DNA of 64,000 nucleotides. Source: Linnemannia hyalina (Eukaryota > Mortierellomycota > Mortierellomycetes > Mortierellales > Mortierellaceae). Position numbers and translations under genes: made by a program. Of the stretch, positions 23,050-32,794 are shown piece by piece. Position 1 is the first letter of the stretch. Every line of letters begins with the position of its first letter. The notes under the pieces are model-generated. The model ran no database searches and was not told where the DNA came from. It saw only the letters and a list, made by a program, of their open reading frames with translations. Location: the NCBI GenBank assembly GCA_019671135.1, contig JAHRHY010000013.1:1674001-1738000 (forward strand), written 5' to 3'.

Positions 23050-23218
23050 TGAAAATTTTTACGCTAGTCACGCACAATCGAATTGATAAGACAAGAGAGG
23101 GATCTTTGTTAACAGCCCAGACACCTCCATTTATGTCGGTGTCTGGTCATATGACTAAATTACTGTCTCTAGCCTAATTACATTAGCTGACACCCCCGAG
23201 ACAGGCAAATATGCGACA
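23050..23218 (-). repeat. 5' LTR of chromovirus A
   Basis: 169 bp, TG...CA ends, identical by eye to the left LTR and followed by the CTCAA target duplication. Confidence 0.9.
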
Positions 23219-23471
23219 CTCAACATGTCAGATGCCGGAGAGTTGGACAGGGACGACGAGAACGAGTCAGCATTGCAGGTGGTCAAGCGATTCCTGGCTC
23301 TCAACAAAGGTGTTTTGACCGGCGCCGAGTTGGCGATGCTTTTAAACGACTACGACGGCACACGCAACATATCAAGGAATGCTATGTCAGTAATCTTCGG
23401 GACGCTACTCAAGTCGCGGGATCGGAAGACGCTGTTGCTTGTTGACGAGCATGGGAAGTTGTTCAGAAAGG
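23219..23471 (+). pseudogene. CRN3, continuation of the NTPase module, again truncated
   Basis: The frame picks up exactly at the target duplication and runs NMSDAGELDRDDENESALQ..., reaching a Walker B-like KTLLLVDEHGKLF near 23430-23465. At about 23472 it meets the terminal repeat of the AT-rich DDE element and the sequence changes character. The remaining C-terminus of CRN3 was not found in the window. Two independent insertions have thus hit this gene. Confidence 0.7.
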
Positions 23472-23956
23472 AGGCCTTTCAAGTCCAAGTTATCATATGG
23501 TGTTTGTTACATCTCTGTAGATCTCGACAATATCCATAGCGACTATGGGATGAGAATGTATATATGATACCAAGCATATAAGACAACCATTGTAACATTT
23601 TTTGTTTAACTATCCTACTAAACACCAACCTATTCTCCAAACAACAAAGTCTTCTTATTTTTCGCACACCAAACTCTTGAATATGTCCATCTACTATTAA
23701 CCTGTAACCCTCACTGCAAGATTCGACAGAGTAGTTCTTGTATGTGATCATCTAAAGCACTTGTATTCTCAACTGTATCTTTGTCGTGAAATACAGGGGA
23801 GAGATTACATTTTAAAAATTCTTGTGCTGTCTATTGCTATTTTATTCTGTGTTCTGTTGCCCACTATGAAGAGATATGCCAGTTATGGAAGTCAACACTC
23901 CGTTCCTTGGACTTTGGATATTTTTTATATGCCTTTTTATATCCTCTGCACATGAA
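23472..23956 (+). repeat. About 490-bp terminal repeat, copy 1 (left side)
   Basis: Starts GGAGGCCTTTCAAGTCCAAG and ends CTGCACATGAAGGGGCCGCT. A closely related copy in the same orientation lies at 35164-35661, and a more diverged inverted pair at 57237-57722 and 58374-58868 bounds a related element. It marks the sharp change from about 50% GC CRN DNA to AT-rich DNA. It contains ATTTTAAAAATT at 23810 and a 64-codon ORF that is probably chance. Confidence 0.75.
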
Positions 23957-24098
23957 GGGGCCGCTACCGAATAAAATATAAAAATATATTTGTATTCTCA
24001 ACTATGTGCTTGCTGTATGATAGATACCATCCTACATGCTGTTGTGTATACAGTTAAGTATAAGCCTTTTTAAAAAATTGTTATTGTTGGTTAACGTC

Positions 24099-25415
24099 AT
24101 GACAATCCAATACATAAATATTATTTTGGATCTAACAAAACACTTCCAACAACTGCTTGATGACCATTGGACTTTCCTCAACGCTGGATGGCCAACAATT
24201 ACACCACGTAATAATCATCGTACTGTAAGCAAGGAAATTGGGTATATGCCAGAAATAAAAGAAACCCTAAATCGACGCCTTGGTCCTATTCCAGTGTACT
24301 TCTTTCTTGTTGACATCTGGCCAAAGGTTAAGTATCCTGGTCCATACAAAGAAGTGGAGAAAGGTCTTTTAATGCTCTACCATCTTGTCAAAGGACTGTC
24401 TATGGAAGCAGTGGAACCACACATGCCAAAAAGTAGTTTTCATGCAATGCACTCTGTGTTTTATAAGAAAGAATATACTTTGCACAACAAGTACATCACC
24501 AACTGTATTGCAACAATGTTCTCCACAATTAAAATACGCCTTTTGTCTGCAAAGGAAAAGAATCCTCCATTATTTAAGCATGTTACATTGCATCTTGATG
24601 GTCATGATACAAGAGCAACATACAAAGGTGAGAGTAGTGCTGATATGTACTCTTACAAGCTGAAAAAGTCAGGATTACGCACACAGGTAGCAATGGATTG
24701 TAATGGCATGGCTTTATTTGTCTCCAAATCTGCATCTTGCAAGAACAATGCTGATGGAACAATGCTGCTAACGATGAAGTTGGACAAGAGAGTGCATGAG
24801 ATGGATTGCATTGCTCTCGATGGAGGGTATCCACAGTTCTTAAGGAGGCTTATAGATGAGTCTGATATTCTTAGAGTCCAAAATTTCGCTCATCCATACC
24901 GTAAACAGAAGAACAAGGAACTTACACAGGAAGAAGCGTTATACAATACCACCTTTGGTAGTTTCCGCTCGCAGATGGAATCTCTGTTTGCAGACCTTGG
25001 TTCCACATTTGAGAAACACAACAACCGTACTCCTGTGTTGGTGGATAAGAAACAAACATATAATTTGCAGTTGAAGTTATCTTTGTTACTCTTAAACATG
25101 AAAAAGATGGTTGCTTTGTTGAAGATTTCTGCAGAACCAATTCATACAGCTTGGCTTCGCGAAGGATTCGAGTATCCGACGACAGAGAACGACGTTGAGC
25201 AACCAATGGGATATGTTGATGTTGGTGCGCTAGTGGAGGATGGAAATACCATGGCAGAACTCCAGAGCAAATTTCTTGGTATTAATCTTCATGGTGATGT
25301 TGATGTTAATGTTGATGAGGACACACCAATGGATCAAGCAGTAATAATGCAACCCGGTCTTTCCATTGAGCTTAGAGGTACGAAGCGACAAATGGATGTT
25401 AATGGTAATCTGTAG
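24099..25415 (+). CDS. DDE_Tnp_4-like transposase of the AT-rich element
   Basis: A 438-aa intronless frame from MTIQYINI; a more upstream start is possible but lies next to a TTTTTAAAAAA motif (24067-24078) that looks like promoter. Residues 1-150 are an N-terminal helical domain (PKVKYPGPYKEVEKGLLMLY resembles the HTH preceding such catalytic domains). The catalytic core follows: LHLDGHDT (Asp167), IALDGGYP (Asp241) and FRSQMESLFADL (Glu294), with yN and R before the Glu as in the IS5/PIF-Harbinger type DDE_Tnp_4 fold. A 3' tail of about 60 acidic residues ends the protein. A partner myb-like protein typical of PIF-Harbinger is not evident. The 57.2 kb element carries its first half. Superfamily placement is moderate; transposase identity is good. 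Confidence 0.7.
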   Translation: MTIQYINIILDLTKHFQQLLDDHWTFLNAGWPTITPRNNHRTVSKEIGYMPEIKETLNRRLGPIPVYFFLVDIWPKVKYPGPYKEVEKGLLMLYHLVKGLSMEAVEPHMPKSSFHAMHSVFYKKEYTLHNKYITNCIATMFSTIKIRLLSAKEKNPPLFKHVTLHLDGHDTRATYKGESSADMYSYKLKKSGLRTQVAMDCNGMALFVSKSASCKNNADGTMLLTMKLDKRVHEMDCIALDGGYPQFLRRLIDESDILRVQNFAHPYRKQKNKELTQEEALYNTTFGSFRSQMESLFADLGSTFEKHNNRTPVLVDKKQTYNLQLKLSLLLLNMKKMVALLKISAEPIHTAWLREGFEYPTTENDVEQPMGYVDVGALVEDGNTMAELQSKFLGINLHGDVDVNVDEDTPMDQAVIMQPGLSIELRGTKRQMDVNGNL

Positions 25416-26052
25416 ACTTATTGCAGGTTTTTAAAAGAATAGTCATACATAGCCTATTTAGTCAGCGTTGAGATACGGTATTAACTGCCTAGACGCTAAT
25501 ATGCACCGGTATCTATTATTAAAAGTCATGGTATTATTGTAGTAGATCGGATGCTATTCTATGCTATTCTACAACATTCCTTTTTATTTAACAAAGAGGA
25601 TAAACACATGTACAAACCTACGTCATAAAAGAATACTACATTCTTAACCATTTTTAAACCCCGTCTTTAACGCCAAGCAGTCTTAATAAGCAAGATCTAC
25701 GTCATACGAGGAACACTACGTTATTAACCACTTAGATGCCTTTTTAAAACTCTTTTGTTACTAAGCGCCAAGCAGTGTTAATAAGCAAGCGCTATTAATA
25801 TCCAATGTGGCAGTGTCCCATGAATTAGTATAAATAAAGGACTCCACTTCCCTCTTGCTTAATCTTTATCTTATCTAGTAACCAACCAACCATTATCCAT
25901 ATCTATACAACCATCCATACCTATACAACCATCTTTTATTGCAATTCTTTATATCAGTGTACTAAGCAGCTGCAATCTACCACACATAAACTGAAAAGTC
26001 ATTCACACCCACCATACCACAAGTACAATCTATATCGTTCATATCCAAAAAC
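25416..26052 (+). promoter_or_regulatory. AT-rich intergenic region with TATA box
   Basis: TTTTTAAAA motifs occur at 25430 and 25737. The word GCCAAGCAGT(C/G)TTAATAAGCAAG occurs twice (25672 and 25768). A good TATA box, GTATAAATAAAGG, lies at 25830-25842, about 220 bases before the Cys-rich gene. From 25850 on, the leader is repeated almost unchanged at 32588-32794, but there the TATA box is missing. Confidence 0.55.
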
Positions 26053-27028
26053 ATGCAGTACGTTCAGCTTACAATCGAGCTCATCACCAAGGCCTTCGAG
26101 ACATTTTCTTCTAAGAAGGGAGTGGAGTTTACCAAGAAAGATGCAAATAAGATCTTTAAGGCGCTTGATGGGGATAAGGAAGTGGAGAGATACTACTTTT
26201 GTGGAGCAAAGTGCGTCAAGTCCAAGCGTAAATGCATGAAGGAAGTTGACGATGAAGGCATGCATTGTTATGTCCACGATCCTGCGCGCAAGTGTCAAGG
26301 CACAACCATTAAGGGCGCTAATTGTGGTAGTGTAGCCAAAATTGGTCAAACATACTGTGGGCGTCATCAAGATCAAGATAGAGGTCATATAAAACGTGGT
26401 AACAAGAATGCACCTGTCGTTACGCGTCCCAAGTCTTCCAAGGCTTTAAAGAAGACACATACTTCTAAGTTTGTATCATCTGATGACGATATGACTTCCG
26501 AGGATGAAGAGCCGTCCGACGATGATGATGAAGAAGATAAAATTGCCGTCTCCTTTCCGTTGAGTCCAAAGGTAGTTGACATAACGTCCAAGAAAAATGT
26601 ACCACTCGCTAATACAGGCATATGGATGCGTTATGCAACTAATCCAGCTTTTCTGTATGCAAAGAACTTTACTGTAAATGGCAAGTACATTATTAAGCTG
26701 AAGGAAAAGGATCTCTACATTGTATTGTGTCCACCTGAGCTCATGGGCAAAAATCTTCCTGTACCGGAAATATCTGAAAAAGAGGCACGTATATTACAAA
26801 AGATGGGACTCCAAGAGGCAACTCCTGCAGATGTAGAAAAAATAGAAGAGTCTTCTGCTGATGATAAGAAGAAGACTCTTCGAAAGAAAAGGCCTTCAAA
26901 GATGCCCAAAAATGCAGAGCCATCTTCTAATGTAGACGTTTCTAAGGATGGAAAAGATGAACATACATTTGCACTGGCCACAACGGTGCATAACATTAGA
27001 TCAGAGAAAGACATAGCACGTGCGAAGG
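26053..27028 (+). pseudogene. Cys-rich repeat-domain protein, copy A, truncated by an LTR
   Basis: The frame starts MQYVQLTIELITKAFETFS and carries a Cys/His cluster of the pattern C-x3-C-x6-C-x9-C-x2-H-x5-C-x8-C-x8-C-x2-H (residues about 57-114), likely zinc-binding. An acidic linker and one copy of an 80-residue repeat follow (IWMRYATNPAFLYAKNFTVN). It ends where the LTR of chromovirus B begins; ten LTR-encoded residues precede the stop. It is a paralogue, not an allele, of 32795-35041: there are many substitutions, a missing basic insert and a missing acidic stretch. I do not recognise the family; C-x-C-H clusters of this style occur in large DNA viruses and in fungi. Confidence 0.6.
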
Positions 27029-27235
27029 TGCAACATATTAGGTTTATCATTGCTCTCTAGTTAGTCATTCCTTGTCACTCTCTATCATCTCTGACTCACT
27101 ATGACACTACACCTAGAAACCTAGTTGGCGACTTTGTATATATATTTAGTTGTACCATAGTAATAACATCAATCATCACTGCTTCAACTCTCGTCCCCGT
27201 TCTATACTTCTCTGTCCCAGTCTTCGCCTGTTGCA
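27029..27235 (+). repeat. 5' LTR of chromovirus B
   Basis: 207 bp, identical by eye to 32381-32587. A TATA-like TATATATATTTAG lies near 27138. Confidence 0.9.
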
Positions 27236-27439
27236 TGGTAGCAAAGGTTCCCTCGTTCCACTGACCTCTTGATTTTTCCCTCCTCGTTTTCACTGCCCGC
27301 GTTTTACTTTAATTTTCCCTCGTCCCAGCTCTCTCTGCACACCAGCCCTGAATTTCATTCCCTGCCCCTATTTTCCTTCGTACCCTCTTACACTCTGGAC
27401 ATTTTTGACCTCTCCGCACTTCTCTCTGCACTACCAGTC

Positions 27440-28438
27440 ATGGTTACCCCTGCCCGCCTTAACCCCCCTCCTGTCTTTACAGGCGCCCGCGACGGTTTCT
27501 CTGCCTTGGCCTGGCTCGTTGCGGTTAACCGCTACTTCAACCTTGCTAAGATAAGTGAGACTGAACGAACACCCCACGCTCTCTCGTACTTGGGCACGCC
27601 TGGCCCTGCCCGATGGTTTGATGGATGTGGGCTCCCTGATACTTGCAACTTCGAGACCGAGTTTACTCCTGCTTTTAAGCTAGAGTACATTCCCAACAAC
27701 TTTGCGGGCTCCTGTCGACGACACCTCACCAATCTTCGCATGACCACCAACTTTTCGACCTACTTATCTACATTCAAGGAACTTTTGGGCGCCCTTCTTG
27801 GTTATGCCTCCACCGACGCTGCCAAGACCACGGTCAACGAGTTCGCCCAAACATCCTTTATCGACAACTGCCCCTTGGTTCTTCAACAGATGATCGAAGG
27901 ACACATTATTCAAAACCCCAATATCACCCTCATTCAGATCTTTCAATACGCCCAAGAGATGGACCGCATTTACTCCTTCAAACCCGACACCGGCCCCAAG
28001 ACCAACTCGCTCGCCATCGCCTCCGCCCCCATCATTTCTTCCTTCACCTCTTCCTCCGCTCTCTCTCAAGCCACCCCCATGGAAATCGACAACATCCAGA
28101 TCGCCCTCAACAATATCACCCAACGATTTAATCGCCTAGAGAGAAACATGGGTCATAACAATAACTACAACCGCAACAACAATAACAACAACGGCCCCCG
28201 AAACAACAACAACGGTAATCCCCCTTCCCTGACCCCTCAGGAACGCGAATGGTGTAAAAACAACAATGCTTGCCGTCGCTGTCGCCAACCTGGACATTAT
28301 GCAAAGGAGTGCCCCATCTACGGCGACAACAACAATACCAACCGTGGCAACAACAACAACCGCCAAGGACGATGGGTTTATCAAGTAGCCGTGGGTGATT
28401 CCCCCGAGTCGGGAAAAGCCTCCGACGATCAGGCTTAG
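27440..28438 (+). CDS. Gag of chromovirus B
   Basis: A 332-aa frame from MVTPARLNPPPVFTG. The capsid region has GARDGFSALAWLVAVNRYF and GPARWFDGC, then an Asn-rich linker and a CCHC zinc knuckle CRRCRQPGHYAKEC near residues 277-290. The TAG stop at 28436 is followed by pol in another frame. An in-frame start further upstream exists but would lie in the leader. Confidence 0.85.
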   Translation: MVTPARLNPPPVFTGARDGFSALAWLVAVNRYFNLAKISETERTPHALSYLGTPGPARWFDGCGLPDTCNFETEFTPAFKLEYIPNNFAGSCRRHLTNLRMTTNFSTYLSTFKELLGALLGYASTDAAKTTVNEFAQTSFIDNCPLVLQQMIEGHIIQNPNITLIQIFQYAQEMDRIYSFKPDTGPKTNSLAIASAPIISSFTSSSALSQATPMEIDNIQIALNNITQRFNRLERNMGHNNNYNRNNNNNNGPRNNNNGNPPSLTPQEREWCKNNNACRRCRQPGHYAKECPIYGDNNNTNRGNNNNRQGRWVYQVAVGDSPESGKASDDQA

Positions 28439-28446
28439 TCCAGGAC

Positions 28447-31400
28447 TTGATCGTCGACGTTCCCTCCCTTTCTCCTCTGGACAAAGGGAGTGTTTCCTTA
28501 CCAGAGTTAAGTTACAGTTCCAAGAATAAAAATTCTGCTATCAAAAACACTCCCCCCTCTGTATCCATTATTCGCACTACCACATCCGCACCTCGTAGCC
28601 TACACAAACTCTCCTTCTCTCCTCCTCCACTCTCCCTTTTTCCCTCATCCATCCCTGCCTCGCCTCGTACTCCCTCCTCAATTGCCATCGACTCGACCAC
28701 CACTGCCCCCAACACTCACTCCACCACGGTACCCTTTGACGATGAGTTACAACTCACCGACGACGTATCTGATACCTCGCCTGTTGGTCTTAGCCCATCA
28801 GAAGAAGTGGACCTGGACCCACTCTCCTCTCCTGCTGCTTTAGACCAACCCATGTCCAAGCGCAGGACCAAACGCTTGCGACACAAATCCGTCCGTCTGC
28901 ACGCTTTCACGGCTGAGAAAGCCTCCCGTACACTCTTGTCGTTTATTGGTAATGTGGCTGGTGCCCCTGCGCGTATTTTAATCGATTGCGGTGCGGAAGG
29001 GAACGTCATCAGTTCTTCTTTTTGCAAACAACACTCCCTCACTCGCACTCCTGGCCCCTCCATCCCCATCATCCTTCCAAACGGTTCCTCTTCCATTTCA
29101 TCATCCACCTCCACCTTTACCATCGACCGCGACCACTACTCCGACAAACTGGAAGCACTCATTTACCCCCTCTCCAACTACGACCTCATCCTTGGAAAAC
29201 CCTGGCTAACGACCATCAACCCTTTCATCAACTGGCGAAACAACGACCTTCACTTCACCCACAATGGACACACTGTTCTCTGGCGCTGTCGTGGTGCCAA
29301 CGCCAACTCCATCTCCGCTCGCACACAAGGGAAACTCCTCTCTCACCTTCACTTTCACTCCCTTGCTACCCAACCTGGAAACGCTGTCTACCTCGCCCTC
29401 GTCAACATCGCTAAAAAGACCAACGACAACAACAGTAATGACAACAAACCGACCTCCCCTCCACTCTCACCCGACATTCACAACATCGTCCACAACGAGT
29501 TCCCCGACGTTTTCCCTTCCTCCCTCCCCTCTGGCCTTCCCCCTGACAGAGGCGATGCAATGAAGATCGAAACTGATCCGAGCGCTGATCCCCCCTTTCG
29601 CCCTGTTATACGTCTCTCGATTGCTGAATTGGATGAACTAAGGAAGCAACTCGACGACCTACTTGGCAAAGGCTTTATCAAACCCTCTACCTCCCCTTAT
29701 GGTGCCCCTGTATTGTTTGTGAAAAAGAAGGATGGTTCCTTGCGTATGTGTGTTGATTACAGAGGGTTAAACCGGATTACAAAAAAGAACAGACACCCCC
29801 TTCCCCGCATTGATGAACTTATCGACCGTTTCCGCGGGGCACGCTACTTTACCAAACTTGACCTCCTCTCCGGTTACCATCAGCAACGTATAGCAGAAGA
29901 GGACACACACAAGACAGCCTTCCGTTGCCGCTACGGCCATTTCGAATTTAATGTGGTCCCTTTCGGGTTAACGAATGCACCGGCGTCCTTCTCCAATATG
30001 ATGCTACGAGTATTAGACCCTGTTCTCGACAAGTGGGTTGTTGTTTACCTCGACGACATTCTTATCTACTCGCGCGCCGAGGCCGAACATCTACAACATC
30101 TCCGATCCGTCCTCACGCTCCTCCGCAAGTACGGTCTCTACGCCAAGTTGAGCAAGTGCTCCTTTATGCAGAAAGAGACCGAGTTCCTCGGCCACGTCAT
30201 CTCCAAGGACGGTATCCATACGAGCGGCGGTCTCGTTCGTGCCATCCGTGAATGGCCCCGTCCCCAGAAGCAGAAAGATGTTCAGCAGTTTGTTGGTCTT
30301 GCACAGTTCTATCATCAGTACATCGCTAACTTTGCCTCGATCGCCCTACCGTTGACCGCTCTCTTAGGTGAAGGCGTTCCTTTCTCTTGGTCTCAGGAGC
30401 AGGAAGTAGCGTTTACGACTCTGAAGGAGGCCATCAGTAAAGCACCTGTTCTACGTATCTTCGACCCCGACCTTCTAACAACCGTCGAAACCGATGCCTC
30501 CGGCTTTGCTCTCGGTGCCGTTCTCTTTCAGACCGATGAGCATGGCGAGTCGCGCCCCGTCGCCTTCACCTCCCGCAAGCTGAACTCTGCCGAACGCAAC
30601 TACCCAACACACGAACAGGAACTGTTGGCTGTTGTACATGCATTGAAGACATGGCGCTACTATCTGGACGGATCCCACTTCATCGTATACACCGACCATG
30701 CCACCCTCCAACACTTCCCCACTCAACCCAAACTCACCCGCCGTCAGGCCCGCTGGATGGAACTGTTGCAGGAATACAACTTCACCTTCAAGTACAAGAA
30801 AGGAGCCGACAACATTGTCCCAGATGCCCTGTCTCGCCGACCGGACCATAGAGAGATTAACACACTCTCAGTACAGCTCGACCCCAGGCTCCGGCAGCGC
30901 CTGATGGATGGTTACAAAGAGGATCACCGCCTCAAACCGATCTATGAAAGCTGCCTCCAGGGAAGTCCACCGTCTAATTACTCTCTTGTTGATGGTGTTC
31001 TTTGCATTCAACGTAATGATCTTTTACTTGTTTGTATCCCCTCGAACTCTGACCTTCGGCTTTCTCTTCTTCACGATGCACACGACTCCGCTATAGCTGG
31101 TCACTTCGGTTTCGAGAAGACGTACGGTCATCTCCACTCGCGGTTCTTCTGGCCATCTATGGCGAAGGACACCCGGCTGTATGTGCAGACCTGTGAGTCG
31201 TGCCAAAGGACTAAGCCCAGCAACCAACCACCTGCTGGCCTCCTCCAGCCCCTACCCATTCCCGATCGACCCTGGCAAACGGTGACAATGGACTTTGTCG
31301 GCCCCCTACCCAAGACCCCACGCGGCTTTGACTCCATTACGGTCTTTGTTGACAAACTCACAAAGCAAGTGCACTTTGCCCCCTGCCACACCACCGACTC

Positions 31401-32355
31401 CGCCTCGCAAGTTGCACGCATTTTTTTCGACCATGTTTTCCGCTTGCACGGCATGCCAACCACCATTGTCTCCGACCGCGATACCAAGTTCACGAGCCGC
31501 TTTTGGAAAGAATTGAGCCGTCTGATGGACGTCCACCTTGCCATGTCGACTGCCTTCCACCCTCAGACCGATGGCCAGACCGAGCGTGCCAACCGCACCC
31601 TTATCACCATGCTCCGTAACTTTGTCGACCAACGGCAGTCTAACTGGGACCTCTTACTTTCCGCCGCCGAATTTGCCACGAACAACGCCACCAATGCCTC
31701 CACTGGAGTCTCCCCGTTCTTCTTGAACTCCGGAGCCCATCCCAACATGCCCATGTCATTGTTGACCCCTACTCCCGGCCCCAACCCATCGGTTAACGAG
31801 TTCGTGCAATCTCGAAGCGAAGCCCTCACCCTCGCTAAGGAGTCCCTTGCTGCCGCCCAAGAACGTCAAGCAGCCAACGCCGACATCCATCGGCGAGAGC
31901 ATGATTTCAAGGTTGGTGACCACGTTCTCCTTAACCTTGAGAATATCACCTTACCCTCGGACCGCACCCGCACGTCGCAGAAACTCTTGGCTCGCTTTGC
32001 CGGCCCCCACACCATTGTTGAACAGCTGTCCCCGGTCTCCTTCCGCCTTGATCTTCCACCGTCCATGAAGATTCACCCCGTCTTCCACGTCGACCGATTC
32101 CGACGCTACCAACCATCACCTGCGACGCTAGGACCAAGAACACCAGCACGGCCACCACCGGTTATCGTTGAAGACGAGGAAGAGTATGAGGTCGAGGCCA
32201 TTGCAGATCATAGGAAGGTTAACAACAACATGGAGTACCTTCTACAATGGCAAGGATACCCGCGCGAGGACTGGACATGGGAACCAGAGAGTGAACTGGC
32301 ACACTGTAAGGACATCCTCAACAAGTACAAGCGCGACCATGGCCTTAGGACTTAG
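28447..32355 (+). CDS. Pol of chromovirus B (PR-RT-RNaseH-IN-chromodomain)
   Basis: The frame is open across the gag stop, so expression by -1 frameshifting is likely; the coordinate given is the first possible codon after gag. Domains in order: protease LIDCGAEGNVI (about residue 178), reverse transcriptase with MCVDYRGLN and YLDDILIYS (about 533), RNase H TDASGFALGAV (about 682), integrase zinc finger HFGFEKT...CESCQRTK (about 880-920), MDFVGPLP, SDRDTKF and the TDGQTERANR Glu, ending with chromodomain VEAIADHRKV to WTWEPESEL (about 1240-1285). All motifs are intact, so with identical LTRs this copy looks potentially active. Confidence 0.9.
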   Translation: MIVDVPSLSPLDKGSVSLPELSYSSKNKNSAIKNTPPSVSIIRTTTSAPRSLHKLSFSPPPLSLFPSSIPASPRTPSSIAIDSTTTAPNTHSTTVPFDDELQLTDDVSDTSPVGLSPSEEVDLDPLSSPAALDQPMSKRRTKRLRHKSVRLHAFTAEKASRTLLSFIGNVAGAPARILIDCGAEGNVISSSFCKQHSLTRTPGPSIPIILPNGSSSISSSTSTFTIDRDHYSDKLEALIYPLSNYDLILGKPWLTTINPFINWRNNDLHFTHNGHTVLWRCRGANANSISARTQGKLLSHLHFHSLATQPGNAVYLALVNIAKKTNDNNSNDNKPTSPPLSPDIHNIVHNEFPDVFPSSLPSGLPPDRGDAMKIETDPSADPPFRPVIRLSIAELDELRKQLDDLLGKGFIKPSTSPYGAPVLFVKKKDGSLRMCVDYRGLNRITKKNRHPLPRIDELIDRFRGARYFTKLDLLSGYHQQRIAEEDTHKTAFRCRYGHFEFNVVPFGLTNAPASFSNMMLRVLDPVLDKWVVVYLDDILIYSRAEAEHLQHLRSVLTLLRKYGLYAKLSKCSFMQKETEFLGHVISKDGIHTSGGLVRAIREWPRPQKQKDVQQFVGLAQFYHQYIANFASIALPLTALLGEGVPFSWSQEQEVAFTTLKEAISKAPVLRIFDPDLLTTVETDASGFALGAVLFQTDEHGESRPVAFTSRKLNSAERNYPTHEQELLAVVHALKTWRYYLDGSHFIVYTDHATLQHFPTQPKLTRRQARWMELLQEYNFTFKYKKGADNIVPDALSRRPDHREINTLSVQLDPRLRQRLMDGYKEDHRLKPIYESCLQGSPPSNYSLVDGVLCIQRNDLLLVCIPSNSDLRLSLLHDAHDSAIAGHFGFEKTYGHLHSRFFWPSMAKDTRLYVQTCESCQRTKPSNQPPAGLLQPLPIPDRPWQTVTMDFVGPLPKTPRGFDSITVFVDKLTKQVHFAPCHTTDSASQVARIFFDHVFRLHGMPTTIVSDRDTKFTSRFWKELSRLMDVHLAMSTAFHPQTDGQTERANRTLITMLRNFVDQRQSNWDLLLSAAEFATNNATNASTGVSPFFLNSGAHPNMPMSLLTPTPGPNPSVNEFVQSRSEALTLAKESLAAAQERQAANADIHRREHDFKVGDHVLLNLENITLPSDRTRTSQKLLARFAGPHTIVEQLSPVSFRLDLPPSMKIHPVFHVDRFRRYQPSPATLGPRTPARPPPVIVEDEEEYEVEAIADHRKVNNNMEYLLQWQGYPREDWTWEPESELAHCKDILNKYKRDHGLRT

Positions 32356-32380
32356 CGGATTTTTTTTTAAGAGGGGAAGG

Positions 32381-32587
32381 TGCAACATATTAGGTTTATC
32401 ATTGCTCTCTAGTTAGTCATTCCTTGTCACTCTCTATCATCTCTGACTCACTATGACACTACACCTAGAAACCTAGTTGGCGACTTTGTATATATATTTA
32501 GTTGTACCATAGTAATAACATCAATCATCACTGCTTCAACTCTCGTCCCCGTTCTATACTTCTCTGTCCCAGTCTTCGCCTGTTGCA
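32381..32587 (+). repeat. 3' LTR of chromovirus B, now next to the copy B leader
   Basis: 207 bp. It joins the Cys-rich gene leader at ACTTCCCTCTTGC, 18 bases downstream of where the TATA box of copy A would be, so it is the nearest possible promoter for copy B. Confidence 0.9.
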
Positions 32588-32794
32588 ACTTCCCTCTTGC
32601 TTAATCTTTATCTTATCTAGTAACCAACCAACCATTATCCATATCTATACAACCATCCATACCTATACAACCATCTTTTATTGCAATTCTTTATATCAGT
32701 GTACTAAGCAGCTGCAATCTACCACACATAAACTGAAAAGTCATTCACACCCACCATACCACAAGTACAATCTATATCGTTCATATCCAAAAAC

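Larger units (their letters stand above)
16201..23218 (-). mobile_element. Ty3/Gypsy chromovirus A, complete, 7.0 kb
   Basis: Two 169-bp LTRs (16201-16369 and 23050-23218), starting TG and ending CA, are identical by eye. The 5-bp target duplication CTCAA flanks the element at 16196-16200 and 23219-23223. On the minus strand the polypurine tract GGGAGGGGAT lies directly before the 3' LTR (16370-16379). A single 1868-codon frame fills most of the interior. Identical LTRs and an open frame indicate a very recent insertion into CRN3. I could not identify a convincing tRNA primer-binding site after the 5' LTR. Confidence 0.9.
27029..32587 (+). mobile_element. Ty3/Gypsy chromovirus B, complete, 5.6 kb
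   Basis: Identical 207-bp LTRs at 27029-27235 and 32381-32587 begin TGCAAC and end GTTGCA. A likely primer-binding site TGGTAGCAAAGGTTCC follows the 5' LTR at 27236, resembling the complement of an initiator-Met tRNA 3' end. The polypurine tract AAGAGGGGAAGG precedes the 3' LTR. Two long frames encode Gag and Pol. There is no target duplication: left flank GAAGG, right flank ACTTC. The two flanks come from different positions of the same duplicated gene, so the element sits at a recombination junction. Confidence 0.9.

Noticed and set aside
23761..23955. 64-codon ORF identical in two terminal repeats
   Set aside because: Conservation is explained by identity of the repeats; the corresponding frame is broken in the 57.2 kb copy.
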